From assembly GCF_002286965.1 (NCBI RefSeq), contig NZ_NSKD01000004.1:1-64000 (forward strand): a stretch of 64,000 nucleotides of DNA, written 5' to 3'. The notes under the pieces were generated by a model, which worked only from the letters and a program-made list of their open reading frames with translations, made no database searches and was not told where the DNA came from. Positions 7,548 to 16,420 of this stretch are shown here, in pieces; positions within the stretch are counted from its first letter, which is position 1; the number at the start of each line of letters is the position of its first letter. Made by a program: the position numbers and the translations under genes. The stretch comes from Halovibrio salipaludis (GTDB lineage Bacteria > Pseudomonadota > Gammaproteobacteria > Pseudomonadales > Oleiphilaceae).

Positions 7548-8633
7548 TTGTTGAAAACAGATGGAAGTCGGGCACTGGCGCTGGCGGCGCTGGTGCTGGT
7601 GAGCCTGACGGGCTGCAGCCTTCGCCCGCCGGGTGTTGACCCCCAGGTTGTGCGGGTGGACGAGGTGGCCCAACAGAGCGAACAGTCCCGCGAATCCGCG
7701 GATGAGGCCGCCAGTGAACCGGCCTCCGCGGAAAAGGAGGATGACGCGGACGACAGCGGCAGGGAGACAAAACCTTCCTTCACTGAAAAACGCAGGCAGG
7801 CCTCCGGGCCCGCGCAGCTGGATGAGCCGGAGGCGCTGGGCCGCGCACTGGCGGTGTTCTACCGCATGCGCTCGCGGGCCTTTATGGCGCCCGTGGCCAG
7901 CCACGTTCAGGGTGCCGTGAATCTTGGTGGTTCAGGCGGTGACCGTGAAACCCGGCGCTGCCCGGACGGCGGTGTTTTCCATCTGGAGTGGCAGGGGACG
8001 GATGGCGAACGCTCGGGTTCAAGGGAACTGCTCTACCAGTTTGATGGGTGCCGTGGTCACTTTGGTGATGGCCCCTTGCTTTCGCTCAACGGTCATTACC
8101 GGCGTGACTTCCGCCCGATGGTCGGGCGCGAGCAGGTGATCGAATCCTTCGATGTCCATGGCTACCAGGGGGAGGGCGGTCAGCGCCAGCCGATCGCCCT
8201 CCGTGGTAAGCAGCGCATCCTTCGCCCGGCCGAGGGCGGTGTGGTGCGCAGCACCGAGCGTATGGAGATGGTGCTGGGCGAAACCTATACCGCTCTCAAG
8301 GGGGTGCGTGATGAGATCACCCCGGAGGAAGGGGAGGGCGACAGTGACTTCGCCTCCTTCAACACGCGTTTCGTGACCACGATTGAGGGGCGCCTGTTCA
8401 GTTCCGAGCTCGGGGGCTGGGTGGATATCGCCACCGGCACGGGGCTGGTGGAGCAACAGGCACCCTGCTCTGCCAGTGGCGTTGTGGCGCTCAGTGCCGG
8501 ACGCAATGGCGAGGTGCGCTTCGGGCCCCACACCGGAACCCATCACCGGGTGGCGCTGGAACTGGAAAGTGGTGAGGTGGCCCGGTATGAACGCTGCTCC
8601 AGCTTCGGGGAGGCGTTCGGCTTCGGGCGCTAG
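7548..8633 (+). CDS. Uncharacterised lipoprotein
   Basis: I do not recognise this family. The 361-residue precursor starts with a lipoprotein signal (LALAALVLVSLTGC, Cys about residue 23). An acidic, Ser/Ala/Glu-rich linker (~35-85) follows, and then a ~270-residue domain that looks beta-rich and soluble. Start: TTG at 7548 with GAGG at 7536-7539; an ATG at 7479 in the same frame would add 23 residues antecedent to the signal and overlap the DUF488 gene. The acidic linker suits a periplasmic protein of a salt-adapted cell. The 3' end overlaps the opposing lipoprotein gene by four bases. Confidence 0.65.
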   Translation: MLKTDGSRALALAALVLVSLTGCSLRPPGVDPQVVRVDEVAQQSEQSRESADEAASEPASAEKEDDADDSGRETKPSFTEKRRQASGPAQLDEPEALGRALAVFYRMRSRAFMAPVASHVQGAVNLGGSGGDRETRRCPDGGVFHLEWQGTDGERSGSRELLYQFDGCRGHFGDGPLLSLNGHYRRDFRPMVGREQVIESFDVHGYQGEGGQRQPIALRGKQRILRPAEGGVVRSTERMEMVLGETYTALKGVRDEITPEEGEGDSDFASFNTRFVTTIEGRLFSSELGGWVDIATGTGLVEQQAPCSASGVVALSAGRNGEVRFGPHTGTHHRVALELESGEVARYERCSSFGEAFGFGR

Positions 8634-9238
8634 CGTTCGGTCGCCATCCAGTCCAGAAGCTGTTCGGCCATGCGGTCGGTAGCCGTGCCCATGGCGCGGG
8701 CGGCGGCCGTGGGCGTGTTTTCCGCCAGCGGTTCGGAGACAGTGAACCGGCGGGTGCTCCTGGCGCCGTCCTGCCGTCTGTCGACCAGCTGCGCATCGAA
8801 CCGGATCACGGTTCGCGGCGTCGCGCCGGTCTGGTCCACCAGGAAGGCGCGCAGATGGCCGCTCAGGGTCAGGTCCGCGCTCAGGTTGTCATCCCGGATG
8901 CCCAGTGTGTGGAAGGCGCCGGTGTTGTGGAACGCGTCCAGCACCTGATCCCGCCAGAGTTCCGGAGCCGGCGCGCTCCAGCGGATGCCTGACCAGGCGC
9001 TCAGGCGCTGCCCCTCGCGGAGTACGACCACCCGGTTGCTGCTGGTGAGGTCGTCTGCCCTGGGCGCCCGGATTTCCAGTGACGTGGCGCCGGCCACCGC
9101 AGCCTGTTCGTTCAGGCTGGAGGGCGGCAGCCGGTAGAGCTCATAGCGGTTGGGTTCCGGCAGCACGCTGCAGGCCCCCACAAGGGTGAGGGCAAGCAGT
9201 GTCACAAGCCGTGCCGGCAGGCGGGCCTTGTGCTTCAT
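8630..9238 (-). CDS. ABC-type transport auxiliary lipoprotein (PqiC-like)
   Basis: The 202-residue precursor has a lipoprotein signal with lipobox VGAC and matches the ABC-transporter auxiliary lipoprotein family that includes PqiC. Features are YRLPPSS, SGIRWSAPAPELWRDQVLDAF, and LTLSGHLRAFLVDQTG. Members are outer-membrane-facing partners of Mce transporters. It is the last gene of a four-gene Mce operon and overlaps the MlaD-like gene by four bases. It probably replaces the periplasmic MlaC shuttle, which is absent here. Confidence 0.85.
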   Translation of the reverse strand: MKHKARLPARLVTLLALTLVGACSVLPEPNRYELYRLPPSSLNEQAAVAGATSLEIRAPRADDLTSSNRVVVLREGQRLSAWSGIRWSAPAPELWRDQVLDAFHNTGAFHTLGIRDDNLSADLTLSGHLRAFLVDQTGATPRTVIRFDAQLVDRRQDGARSTRRFTVSEPLAENTPTAAARAMGTATDRMAEQLLDWMATER

Positions 9239-10176
9239 GGCTGGTATTCCTCGAGTTTGTCCCGGTTGAAGAGGGTGCCGGCCGCGTCGGATTCCAGCCG
9301 CTGGCTGAGATCACGCAGCGCGCCCAGGGTCCGGCGCATTTCCTCCAGGGTCGGGCCCAGGCTGGCGGACCCCTGCATGGCCTTTTCCAGGGCTTCCCTG
9401 TTGCCGTTGACCAATGCCTCGACCTCCGTGACCGCCCGGCGTGTGGCCCGTGCGGCCTCCGCGGTATCCGCCAGTGCCTGCGGCGCGTCCTTCTCCAGGA
9501 TCGCCCGGGTATCCGTGATCAGGCCCCGTGCTTCGCTCAGGGTTGTCTGCGCTTGCTGACCGGTCCGGTTCCAGGTCTCCAGGGTCCTGCTGATCCGTTC
9601 CTGCTGGTTGTTCAGGTTGCGGGTCAGTTCCGCCATGCCGTCCAGGGTCTGGTCGATGTTCTCCAGGTTGCGCCTGGAGAGCAGGGATTCCATGCGCTGC
9701 ACCAGCTGGTTGATGTTGGCGAGGATATCACCGCTCTGTTCGCGCAGCTGTGAGAAGGGCGAGGGACGGGCCGGGATCTCCGGCGTGGTGCCGGGTTCCG
9801 ACACCAGGGCCAGGCTGTTCGGTGTGCCCCCACTGAGCCGGATATGGGCGGTCCCGGAGAGCAGGCCCGTGGGCTGGATCTGGGCATGGGTGTTCTGTTT
9901 GACGGGCGTGCTTGGATCCACCGCGATGCGGGAAAGCACCCGGCGTGGGTCACGCGGATCGAGTTCAAGCTCGGTGACCTGACCGACCGTAATGCCGTTG
10001 TATTTGACGTTACTGCCAACGGTGAGCCCTGAGACGGCCTCATTGAAGATGATGCGGTATTCGGCCTGCTTCTGATGGAGGCCGCCTTCCGACAGCCACC
10101 AGCCGAACAGCAGCGCACCGGCCAGCATCAGGATGGCGAACAGCCCGATCAGGATGTGATGGGCACGGGTCTCCAT
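9235..10176 (-). CDS. MlaD family (MCE domain) protein
   Basis: The 313-residue protein has one N-terminal membrane anchor (ILIGLFAILMLAGALLFGWWL) and one MCE domain (~40-120; SGLTVGSNVKYNGITVGQV), followed by a long helical region rich in coiled-coil pattern (~150-290). MCE proteins form hexameric rings that bind or conduct phospholipids between membranes. The long helical tail suggests a needle or tunnel like that of PqiB or YebT, in single-domain form. It is immediately downstream of the ATPase gene with no intergenic gap. Confidence 0.9.
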   Translation of the reverse strand: METRAHHILIGLFAILMLAGALLFGWWLSEGGLHQKQAEYRIIFNEAVSGLTVGSNVKYNGITVGQVTELELDPRDPRRVLSRIAVDPSTPVKQNTHAQIQPTGLLSGTAHIRLSGGTPNSLALVSEPGTTPEIPARPSPFSQLREQSGDILANINQLVQRMESLLSRRNLENIDQTLDGMAELTRNLNNQQERISRTLETWNRTGQQAQTTLSEARGLITDTRAILEKDAPQALADTAEAARATRRAVTEVEALVNGNREALEKAMQGSASLGPTLEEMRRTLGALRDLSQRLESDAAGTLFNRDKLEEYQP

Positions 10177-10974
10177 TCAGGCGCTCTCCCGGTTGGTGGA
10201 TGATTGGCGCAGGGCCGCCCGGCCACGCGCCCCGTGGAAGTAGGCCCGGATCCACTCATCGTCCATGTTGGCAACCTCGTCAAGGGTACCGATGGTCATG
10301 ACATGACCCTGGCCTAGCACGGCTACCCGGTCACATACGCGGTGAAGTGTGTCCAGATCATGGGTCACCAGGAACACGGTCAGGCCCAGGGCATCGCGCA
10401 GGGTCAGGATCAGCTCGTCGAAGGCGGCGGCGCTGATGGGATCCAGGCCGGCCGTGGGTTCATCGAGAAAGAGCAGATCCGGATCCAGCGCCAGCGCCCG
10501 GGCCAGGGCCGCACGTTTGACCATGCCGCCAGAGAGGGCTTCCGGGTAGAGCCTTGCCGTCTTGGCTTCCAGGCCGGTGAGCCGGATCCGGGTAAGTGCC
10601 AGTGCTTCGGCATCGGCCTTTCCGAGGCCCGCTTTTTCCCGCAGGGGCAGCGAGATGTTCTCGCACAGGGTCAGAGAGGAATAGAGAGCGCCACGCTGGA
10701 ACAGCACCCCCGTACGACGGGTCAGGCGTGGATCCGGCGCGCCCCGGTGGTCCAGGGCGGTGCCCTCCAGGCTGATGCGGCCGTTATTGGGTTCATGCAG
10801 CCCGATGATACTGCGGAGCAGTACCGACTTGCCGGAGCCGGAGCCGCCGACCACGCCCAGGATTTCCCCTCTGTTCAGGTCCATGTCCAGATCCTCATGG
10901 ACCCTGTGACCCCCAAAGCGGTTGCTCAATCCGCGGACTTCGACCAGGGGGGCGGGTGCCGTATCCATCACCAT
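10177..10974 (-). CDS. MlaF-like ABC transporter ATP-binding protein
   Basis: The 265-residue cytosolic ATPase drives the Mce lipid transporter. Walker A is GGSGSGKS, the signature is LSGGMVKR (~146-153), Walker B is LLFLDEPT, and the H-loop is VTHD. LSGGM in place of LSGGQ is usual for MlaF. It overlaps the permease gene by seven bases. An in-frame ATG two codons in is equally possible as start. Confidence 0.93.
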   Translation of the reverse strand: MVMDTAPAPLVEVRGLSNRFGGHRVHEDLDMDLNRGEILGVVGGSGSGKSVLLRSIIGLHEPNNGRISLEGTALDHRGAPDPRLTRRTGVLFQRGALYSSLTLCENISLPLREKAGLGKADAEALALTRIRLTGLEAKTARLYPEALSGGMVKRAALARALALDPDLLFLDEPTAGLDPISAAAFDELILTLRDALGLTVFLVTHDLDTLHRVCDRVAVLGQGHVMTIGTLDEVANMDDEWIRAYFHGARGRAALRQSSTNRESA

Positions 10975-12095
10975 CCGATCTCCATGAAATACATGGCTGC
11001 GAGGGCATCCAGAAGGATCACCACAAAGATGGACTGTACCACGCTGGAGGTGGTGTGTACCCCGACGGAGCGGGCGCTGCCGCCAGCCTTGAAGCCTTCC
11101 AGACAGCCGATGACGGCGATCAGGAAAGCGAAGAAGGGGGCTTTGACCAGGCCCGCAAGGAAGTGGTTGAGCGGGACCTCACTGATGGCCGTGATGAAGC
11201 GTGACATCGGAATATCCACCACCGTCAGGGCAATCAGGCCACCACCGCCAAGGCCGGCGAGTACGGCGATGAAACTGAGCATGGGCAGTACCAGTACCAC
11301 GGCCAGTACCCTTGGCAGGACCTCCAGCTCCACTGGATCCAGGCCCTGGGCGCGCAGGGCGTCCAGTTCCTCGTTGGCGTTCATGGCTCCAATATGGGCG
11401 GTGAAGGCGCTGGCGGTGCGCCCGGCCATGACAATGGCGGTGATCAGGACACCGAATTCGCGCAGGAAGGAGTAGGCGACCAGGTCGATGGTGTAGACGC
11501 TGGCGCCGAACTGGCCCAGCACCGTGGCGCCCAGGTAGGCGATGACCGCGCCCACGGCGAAGGTGAGCAGGGCGACAATCGGCACGGCGTTGAGACCGGT
11601 GGTCTCCATGTGATGCAGCAGCGCCGTGAACCGCCAGCGCCGGGGCGAGATCAGGCAGCGGCCGGCGCAGGCAATAACGGCACCGATGAACCCGATCAGC
11701 AGCCGCGCTTTGGCAGCGGCATCGGTCAGTGCCTCGCCCATGCGTGCCAGAAGCTCCAGTGGGCCCCACCGGGGTTCCGGTGGCAGGGTGCCACAGTCGG
11801 CCATGGCATCCGCCACCGTGATCAGCAGGGCCCGGCGTGCTTCCGGGAGCTCCGGGCTGTTCCCGGCGATCTGGCGCAGACGCTCGCCGCCCACCAGTTC
11901 CGCCAGCAGGGTGGCGCCCGCTGTATCCAGATGCTGGATGCCGTCGAGCACCACCTGGGTGGGGACACTGCTGATGGCCCTTGTGCTTCGGCGCAGGGCG
12001 CTGTAATGGGTCAGCGTCCAGTCACCCGTGGCCCGGAGCGTCTGGCCGTCGTCGGCGCGCTGGAGCTGCCCCGGTTCAGTGCCGGCCATGGGCAT
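10968..12095 (-). CDS. MlaE family permease with N-terminal STAS domain
   Basis: The 375-residue protein joins a STAS-like domain (~1-100; GDWTLTHY, IQHLDTAGATLLAEL) to an MlaE permease domain with about six hydrophobic segments. In E. coli the STAS protein MlaB is separate; here the fusion explains its absence. Permease landmarks are LTFAVGAVIAYLGA, VMAGRTASAFTAHIGAMNANEELDAL and GGGLIALT. First gene of the Mce set, 17 bp downstream of the dienelactone-hydrolase-like gene. Confidence 0.92.
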   Translation of the reverse strand: MPMAGTEPGQLQRADDGQTLRATGDWTLTHYSALRRSTRAISSVPTQVVLDGIQHLDTAGATLLAELVGGERLRQIAGNSPELPEARRALLITVADAMADCGTLPPEPRWGPLELLARMGEALTDAAAKARLLIGFIGAVIACAGRCLISPRRWRFTALLHHMETTGLNAVPIVALLTFAVGAVIAYLGATVLGQFGASVYTIDLVAYSFLREFGVLITAIVMAGRTASAFTAHIGAMNANEELDALRAQGLDPVELEVLPRVLAVVLVLPMLSFIAVLAGLGGGGLIALTVVDIPMSRFITAISEVPLNHFLAGLVKAPFFAFLIAVIGCLEGFKAGGSARSVGVHTTSSVVQSIFVVILLDALAAMYFMEIGW

Positions 12096-12112
12096 TCCGG
12101 GGCCATGCGTGC

Positions 12113-12913
12113 TCAGTCGAAGATCCCGTCATAGAAACGCAGGGTTCCTTCCCAGGCGGTTTCCGCCGCGTGTTGGTCATAGCCGACGGGCATGTCGAAT
12201 TCCCTGGCGTACTGATCCGCCTCCGGGTTCATGAACGAGTGCTGCACGCCCGGGAAGCTGCGCAGTGCGTAGTCCACGTCAGCGCTGTGCATCTCCTGAA
12301 CGAAGCCGGAAACCTGCTTGGCGGGCACCATCTGGTCGGCACCCCCGGTATAGGCCCGAACGGCGGCCTCCACCTCACCGGATTCGGCCTCGATGGGGCT
12401 GCCCAGGCTGCCGTGGAAGCTCACCACGCCCTCCAGGTCCATGCCCAGGCGGGCCATGTTCAGGACCACGGCGCCGCCGAAGCAGTAGCCCTGGGCCGCG
12501 ATCTGGTCCGGGTTGACGGTATCGTGGTCCTGAAGGCTCTTCATGGCCGTGCGGAACCGGGCCTGCATCAGGTCCATGTTGCTGCTGGCCTGCTCCATGA
12601 ATTCCTTGGCCTTCTCGGGATGGTCGGCGTGTTTGCCTTCGCCGTACATATCCAGCGCCAGGGCGGTATAGCCTTCTTCCGCCAGCTTTTCCGCCTGGTC
12701 GCGGCTGAACTCACCGTGGCCCCACCACTCATGAACCACCAGAACACCGGGGCGCTCCCCGCTGACGCTGTCATCCCAGGCCATGTAGCCGGTGTGGGTC
12801 TGACCCTGGACGCTGTACTCAATCTCCTGGGTCTGGATGGCCGCTGTTGCCGGCGTGGCGATCAATGCGGTTAGAACAAGCGGAATACCCGCACGGGTCA
12901 ATGTGCCTGTCAT
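12113..12913 (-). CDS. Secreted dienelactone hydrolase family protein
   Basis: The 266-residue precursor has a Sec signal ending near ATPATA. The alpha/beta-hydrolase shows the dienelactone hydrolase triad: Cys in GYCFGGAV, Asp in TGGADQMV and His in GVQHSFM. Cytosolic DLH cleaves dienelactone in chloroaromatic breakdown; exported relatives have unknown substrates. Start: ATG at 12913 with GGGGAA 6 bases upstream; a TTG at 12919 touches the ribosome site. Only 17 bp separate it from the Mce operon on the same strand, so co-transcription and an envelope or lipid role are possible. Confidence 0.85.
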   Translation of the reverse strand: MTGTLTRAGIPLVLTALIATPATAAIQTQEIEYSVQGQTHTGYMAWDDSVSGERPGVLVVHEWWGHGEFSRDQAEKLAEEGYTALALDMYGEGKHADHPEKAKEFMEQASSNMDLMQARFRTAMKSLQDHDTVNPDQIAAQGYCFGGAVVLNMARLGMDLEGVVSFHGSLGSPIEAESGEVEAAVRAYTGGADQMVPAKQVSGFVQEMHSADVDYALRSFPGVQHSFMNPEADQYAREFDMPVGYDQHAAETAWEGTLRFYDGIFD

Positions 12914-13030
12914 GTTCAATTCCCCTGTTTTGGGTTTGTCTACGAGACCATACGCCAGGTCAGGGGGTGCCGACCAGTCCCGCCCTTGATCTTCCCCAGC
13001 AATGACCTCAGTTGAATGTATAAAGCAATT

Positions 13031-13076
13031 ATCAATCGATCAGGAGGATATAGGTCGGGACTGTTATCCGATTGAT
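13031..13076 (+). promoter_or_regulatory. Long-loop inverted repeat before the ATP-grasp gene
   Basis: ATCAATCG (13031-13038) is perfectly inverted as CGATTGAT (13069-13076), separated by 30 bases. The right arm directly touches the GAGAGG ribosome site at 13077-13082 for ATG 13091. It could be an operator pair or an mRNA stem affecting translation. Confidence 0.3.
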
Positions 13077-13090
13077 GAGAGGTTGGAACT

Positions 13091-14377
13091 ATGGCTATAA
13101 GGAATGTGTTCGTCATGGCGTTGGACGACTTCAACCGCGCCATGCTGGAGCGTCTCCAGGGTGTGGAGAACCTGCGTTTCCATTCGCTGCTGGATCTGGA
13201 AACGGCAGTGGACACCCGCCATTACGACATACCGGCGCTGCTCGATCGGGCGCGGCGGCAGCTGCGGGCGTTTCCCGGCTCCATCGATGCCATCGTTGGG
13301 TTCTGGGATTTCCCTACCAGCACCATGCTGCCGATACTGCGCCGGGAGTTCGGGCTGCGGGGACCGTCCGTGGAGAGCGTCATGCGGTGTGAACACAAGT
13401 ACTGGTTCCGGATGAACCAGGAAAAGGTCGCCCCCAGCCAGACACCGGCCTATGCCGCCTTCAACCCCTTTGATTCGCGCTTCCCGGACGAGGCGCCGCT
13501 TGCATACCCGTTCTGGATCAAGCCGATCCGCTCCCACTCGTCGCAGCTCGGGTTCCGGATCAATGACCGCTCGGCGTTTGCCGATGGCCTGACCGAGATC
13601 CGCGATAATATTGACTTCCTGGCCCGCCCCTTCAACGAGCTGATGACGCATGCGGAAATGCCGGAGGAGGTCCGGACGGTGGACGGCTGGCACTGCCTGG
13701 CCGAGGAAATCATCTCCGCGGGGCGCCAGTGCACCGTTGAAGGCTATGTCCTGGATGGCGAGATCGTCATCTATGGCACCATCGACTCGCTGCGCGAGGG
13801 GGTCCACGGGTCTTCCTTCTCCCGCTACCAGTATCCGTCCGATCTGCCGGTGGATGTGCAGGAGGCGATGTACAAAGCCACTCACGACTTCCTCAAGCAG
13901 GTGGGCTTTGATGATTCGCCGTTCAACATCGAGTTCTTCTACGAGGAGGACACCGGTCAGCTCTGGATGCTGGAGGTCAACACCCGCTGTTCCAAGTCCC
14001 ACAGTCCGCTGTTCGAAATGGTGGACGGTGCCTCCAATACCCAGGCCATGGTGGATGTGGCGCTGGGCCGGAAGCCGGACTTCCCCGAGCAGGGCGGCGA
14101 CTACCGACTGGCCACCAAGTTCATGCTGCGCGAACACGAGGACGCCTACGTGCGGCGGGTGCCCACCGCCGATGAGATTGCCGCCATTGAGGCGGACATT
14201 CCCGGCGTGCGCATCCAGATCGTGGCCCACGAGGGCTACCGGCTGAGCACGCTGTTCCACCAGGACAGCTACACCTTTGAAACGGCGCTGCTGTTCATCG
14301 GGGGTGACAGCCTCGAGGAGATCGAGCGAAAGAGTGAGCAGGTCAAGGGTCGGCTGCATTTTGAGCTTGAGCGGTAA
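13091..14377 (+). CDS. ATP-grasp domain ligase
   Basis: The 428-residue protein carries an ATP-grasp fold (~100-330): phosphate-binding lysine in FWIKPIRSHSS and the metal-binding strand WMLEVNTRCS with Glu and Asn. Enzymes of this fold join a carboxylate to an amine, thiol or hydroxyl through an acyl phosphate. The ~95 N-terminal residues form a pre-ATP-grasp domain; a ~100-residue C-terminal domain follows. Specificity cannot be read. Start has GAGAGG nearby. The next gene, 14 bp on, is a CocE/NonD (peptidase S15-like) hydrolase, suggesting that the two enzymes make and break the same bond class. Confidence 0.8.
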   Translation: MAIRNVFVMALDDFNRAMLERLQGVENLRFHSLLDLETAVDTRHYDIPALLDRARRQLRAFPGSIDAIVGFWDFPTSTMLPILRREFGLRGPSVESVMRCEHKYWFRMNQEKVAPSQTPAYAAFNPFDSRFPDEAPLAYPFWIKPIRSHSSQLGFRINDRSAFADGLTEIRDNIDFLARPFNELMTHAEMPEEVRTVDGWHCLAEEIISAGRQCTVEGYVLDGEIVIYGTIDSLREGVHGSSFSRYQYPSDLPVDVQEAMYKATHDFLKQVGFDDSPFNIEFFYEEDTGQLWMLEVNTRCSKSHSPLFEMVDGASNTQAMVDVALGRKPDFPEQGGDYRLATKFMLREHEDAYVRRVPTADEIAAIEADIPGVRIQIVAHEGYRLSTLFHQDSYTFETALLFIGGDSLEEIERKSEQVKGRLHFELER

Positions 14378-14391
14378 GCACCGGAGGTGAG

Positions 14392-16410
14392 ATGAAGGAA
14401 GTAACCCGGTTTCCCAGCAAGGTGAAGCACATCGAGAACCTCTGGATTCCGCTGCCGGATGGCACCCGGCTGGCGGCCCGCGCCTGGATCCCGAAGGGCG
14501 CGGACCGTGATCCGGTGCCGGCCATCCTTGAATACATCCCGTACCGCAAGCGGGAGTTCACCCGGTTACGGGACGACGTCATGCATCACTGGATGGCGGG
14601 GCAGGGCTATGCCTGTATCCGGGTGGATATCCGTGGCAGTGGTGAATCCGAGGGGCTGCTGACCGACGAGTACCTGCCGTCGGAGCTTGATGACGGGGAA
14701 GCGATCATCCACTGGCTGGCCCGCCAGAGCTGGTGTGATGGATCGGTGGGGATGATCGGCATCTCCTGGGGCGGCTTCAACGGCCTGCAACTGGCCGCAC
14801 GCCAGCCGGAGCCGCTCAAGGCGATTATTACGGCCTGTTCCACGGACGACCGATACACAGACGACGTGCATTACATGGGCGGCTGCCTGCTGGCGGACAA
14901 CCTCTCCTGGGCGTCCGCCATGTACAGCCATACCTCGCTGCCACCGGATCCGGCGCTGGTCGGGGACCGCTGGCGCAAGGACTGGCACCGGCGCATGGAG
15001 GGCAGTGGTTTCTGGCTGGAGCAGTGGCTGAGCCACCAGCACCGTGATGACTACTGGCGCCACGGGTCCGTCAATGAACACTACGACAGCGTGAACATAC
15101 CGGTAATGGCTGTATCCGGCTGGGCCGACGGGTATTCCAACGCCGTCTTCCGCCTGCTGTCGAACCTCAGGGGTCCACGCATGGGGCTGATCGGGCCCTG
15201 GGGCCACAAGTACCCCCATCAGGGCCAGCCGGGGCCCGCCATTGATTTCCTCAACGAGGCCAGGCGTTGGTGGGATCGCTGGCTCAAGGGCATTGAGAGT
15301 GGCATTGATGCCGAACCCATGCTGCGGGCCTGGATGCAGGACACCGCGCCGCCGGACACCAACCTGCGGATCCGGCGGGGGCGCTGGGTGGGCGAGCCGT
15401 CCTGGCCCTCACCGAGCATCCGCACCCAGAGCTACCCGCTGCGTCGCGGCCTGGTGGCGGCGCCGGGTGAAAGCAGGGGGGAAGAGGCCCTGCCCATCCA
15501 GTCGCCCCTGTCCGTGGGGCTGTTCGCAGGGCGCTGGTGCTCTTTCACGGCCACGCCGGATCTCCCGCATGACCAGCGCGAGGAGGACGGGGGCTCGCTG
15601 GTGTTCGAGAGCGAGGACCTGAGTTCCCCGGTAGAGATCCTGGGGGCACCCGTGGTCACCCTGCGCCTGTCCTCGGACCGGCCCACGGCCATGGTGGCCG
15701 TGCGTTTGTCGGATGTGGCCCCGAACCAGGAGGCTACCCGGATCTCCTACGGGCTCCTGAACCTGACCCATCGCGAAAGCCATGGGGAACCGGCGCCACT
15801 GGAACCCGGCGAGTTCTATACGGTGCGTGTCCAGCTCAACGATGTGGCCCAGCATTTCCCGGCCGGGCATCGCCTGCGGGTATCGGTTTCCACGTCCTAC
15901 TGGCCCGTAGCCTGGCCGGCGCCGGAGCAGGCCCGGCTGGAGGTGGATTTCTCCGGAAGCCGGCTGGAGCTGCCGGTGCGTGAATCCAATGCCTGGGATG
16001 ACCTGGAGTCCCTGGGCGAACCCCAGGGCGCGAAACCCAGTGATACGGAGCTGATTCGCCCCCGTGATTACGGCTGGAACGTGAATCGGGACCTGGCGGC
16101 GGATCGCTCCACCCTGGAGGTGAAAAAGGACGAGGGAGCGGTGTACATCCCGGACGCCGATGTCTCCATGGGTATCCGCACCGTCGAGCGGTACAGCCAT
16201 GTGGGCAACGACTACGACTCCGTAACCGGTGAGACGGAGAATTACCGGGCGCTCTCCCGGGAAGGCTGGTCCGTGGCGGTACAGACTCGCACGACACTGA
16301 CCTCGGATTCAGGCAACTTCTACCTGCACGCGGAGATGGACGGTTACGAGGGTGGCCGGCGTGTGCACTCCCACAACATCGACCGCACCATTCCCCGTAA
16401 CCTGCTCTAG
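14392..16410 (+). CDS. CocE/NonD family hydrolase (X-Pro dipeptidyl-peptidase S15-like)
   Basis: The 672-residue protein has an alpha/beta-hydrolase domain with an apparent triad: Ser in GISWGG (~residue 126), Asp in SGWADGY (~246) and His in GPWGHKYP (~268). The C-terminal ~270 residues are the jelly-roll domain of the X-Pro dipeptidyl-peptidase family. Known relatives hydrolyse cocaine, glutaryl-cephalosporins, alpha-amino-acid esters or X-Pro peptides. No signal peptide, so it is cytoplasmic. GGAGG at 14382-14386 is a good ribosome site. It forms a two-gene unit with the ATP-grasp ligase. Confidence 0.88.
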   Translation: MKEVTRFPSKVKHIENLWIPLPDGTRLAARAWIPKGADRDPVPAILEYIPYRKREFTRLRDDVMHHWMAGQGYACIRVDIRGSGESEGLLTDEYLPSELDDGEAIIHWLARQSWCDGSVGMIGISWGGFNGLQLAARQPEPLKAIITACSTDDRYTDDVHYMGGCLLADNLSWASAMYSHTSLPPDPALVGDRWRKDWHRRMEGSGFWLEQWLSHQHRDDYWRHGSVNEHYDSVNIPVMAVSGWADGYSNAVFRLLSNLRGPRMGLIGPWGHKYPHQGQPGPAIDFLNEARRWWDRWLKGIESGIDAEPMLRAWMQDTAPPDTNLRIRRGRWVGEPSWPSPSIRTQSYPLRRGLVAAPGESRGEEALPIQSPLSVGLFAGRWCSFTATPDLPHDQREEDGGSLVFESEDLSSPVEILGAPVVTLRLSSDRPTAMVAVRLSDVAPNQEATRISYGLLNLTHRESHGEPAPLEPGEFYTVRVQLNDVAQHFPAGHRLRVSVSTSYWPVAWPAPEQARLEVDFSGSRLELPVRESNAWDDLESLGEPQGAKPSDTELIRPRDYGWNVNRDLAADRSTLEVKKDEGAVYIPDADVSMGIRTVERYSHVGNDYDSVTGETENYRALSREGWSVAVQTRTTLTSDSGNFYLHAEMDGYEGGRRVHSHNIDRTIPRNLL

Positions 16411-16420
16411 GCGGACCGGC

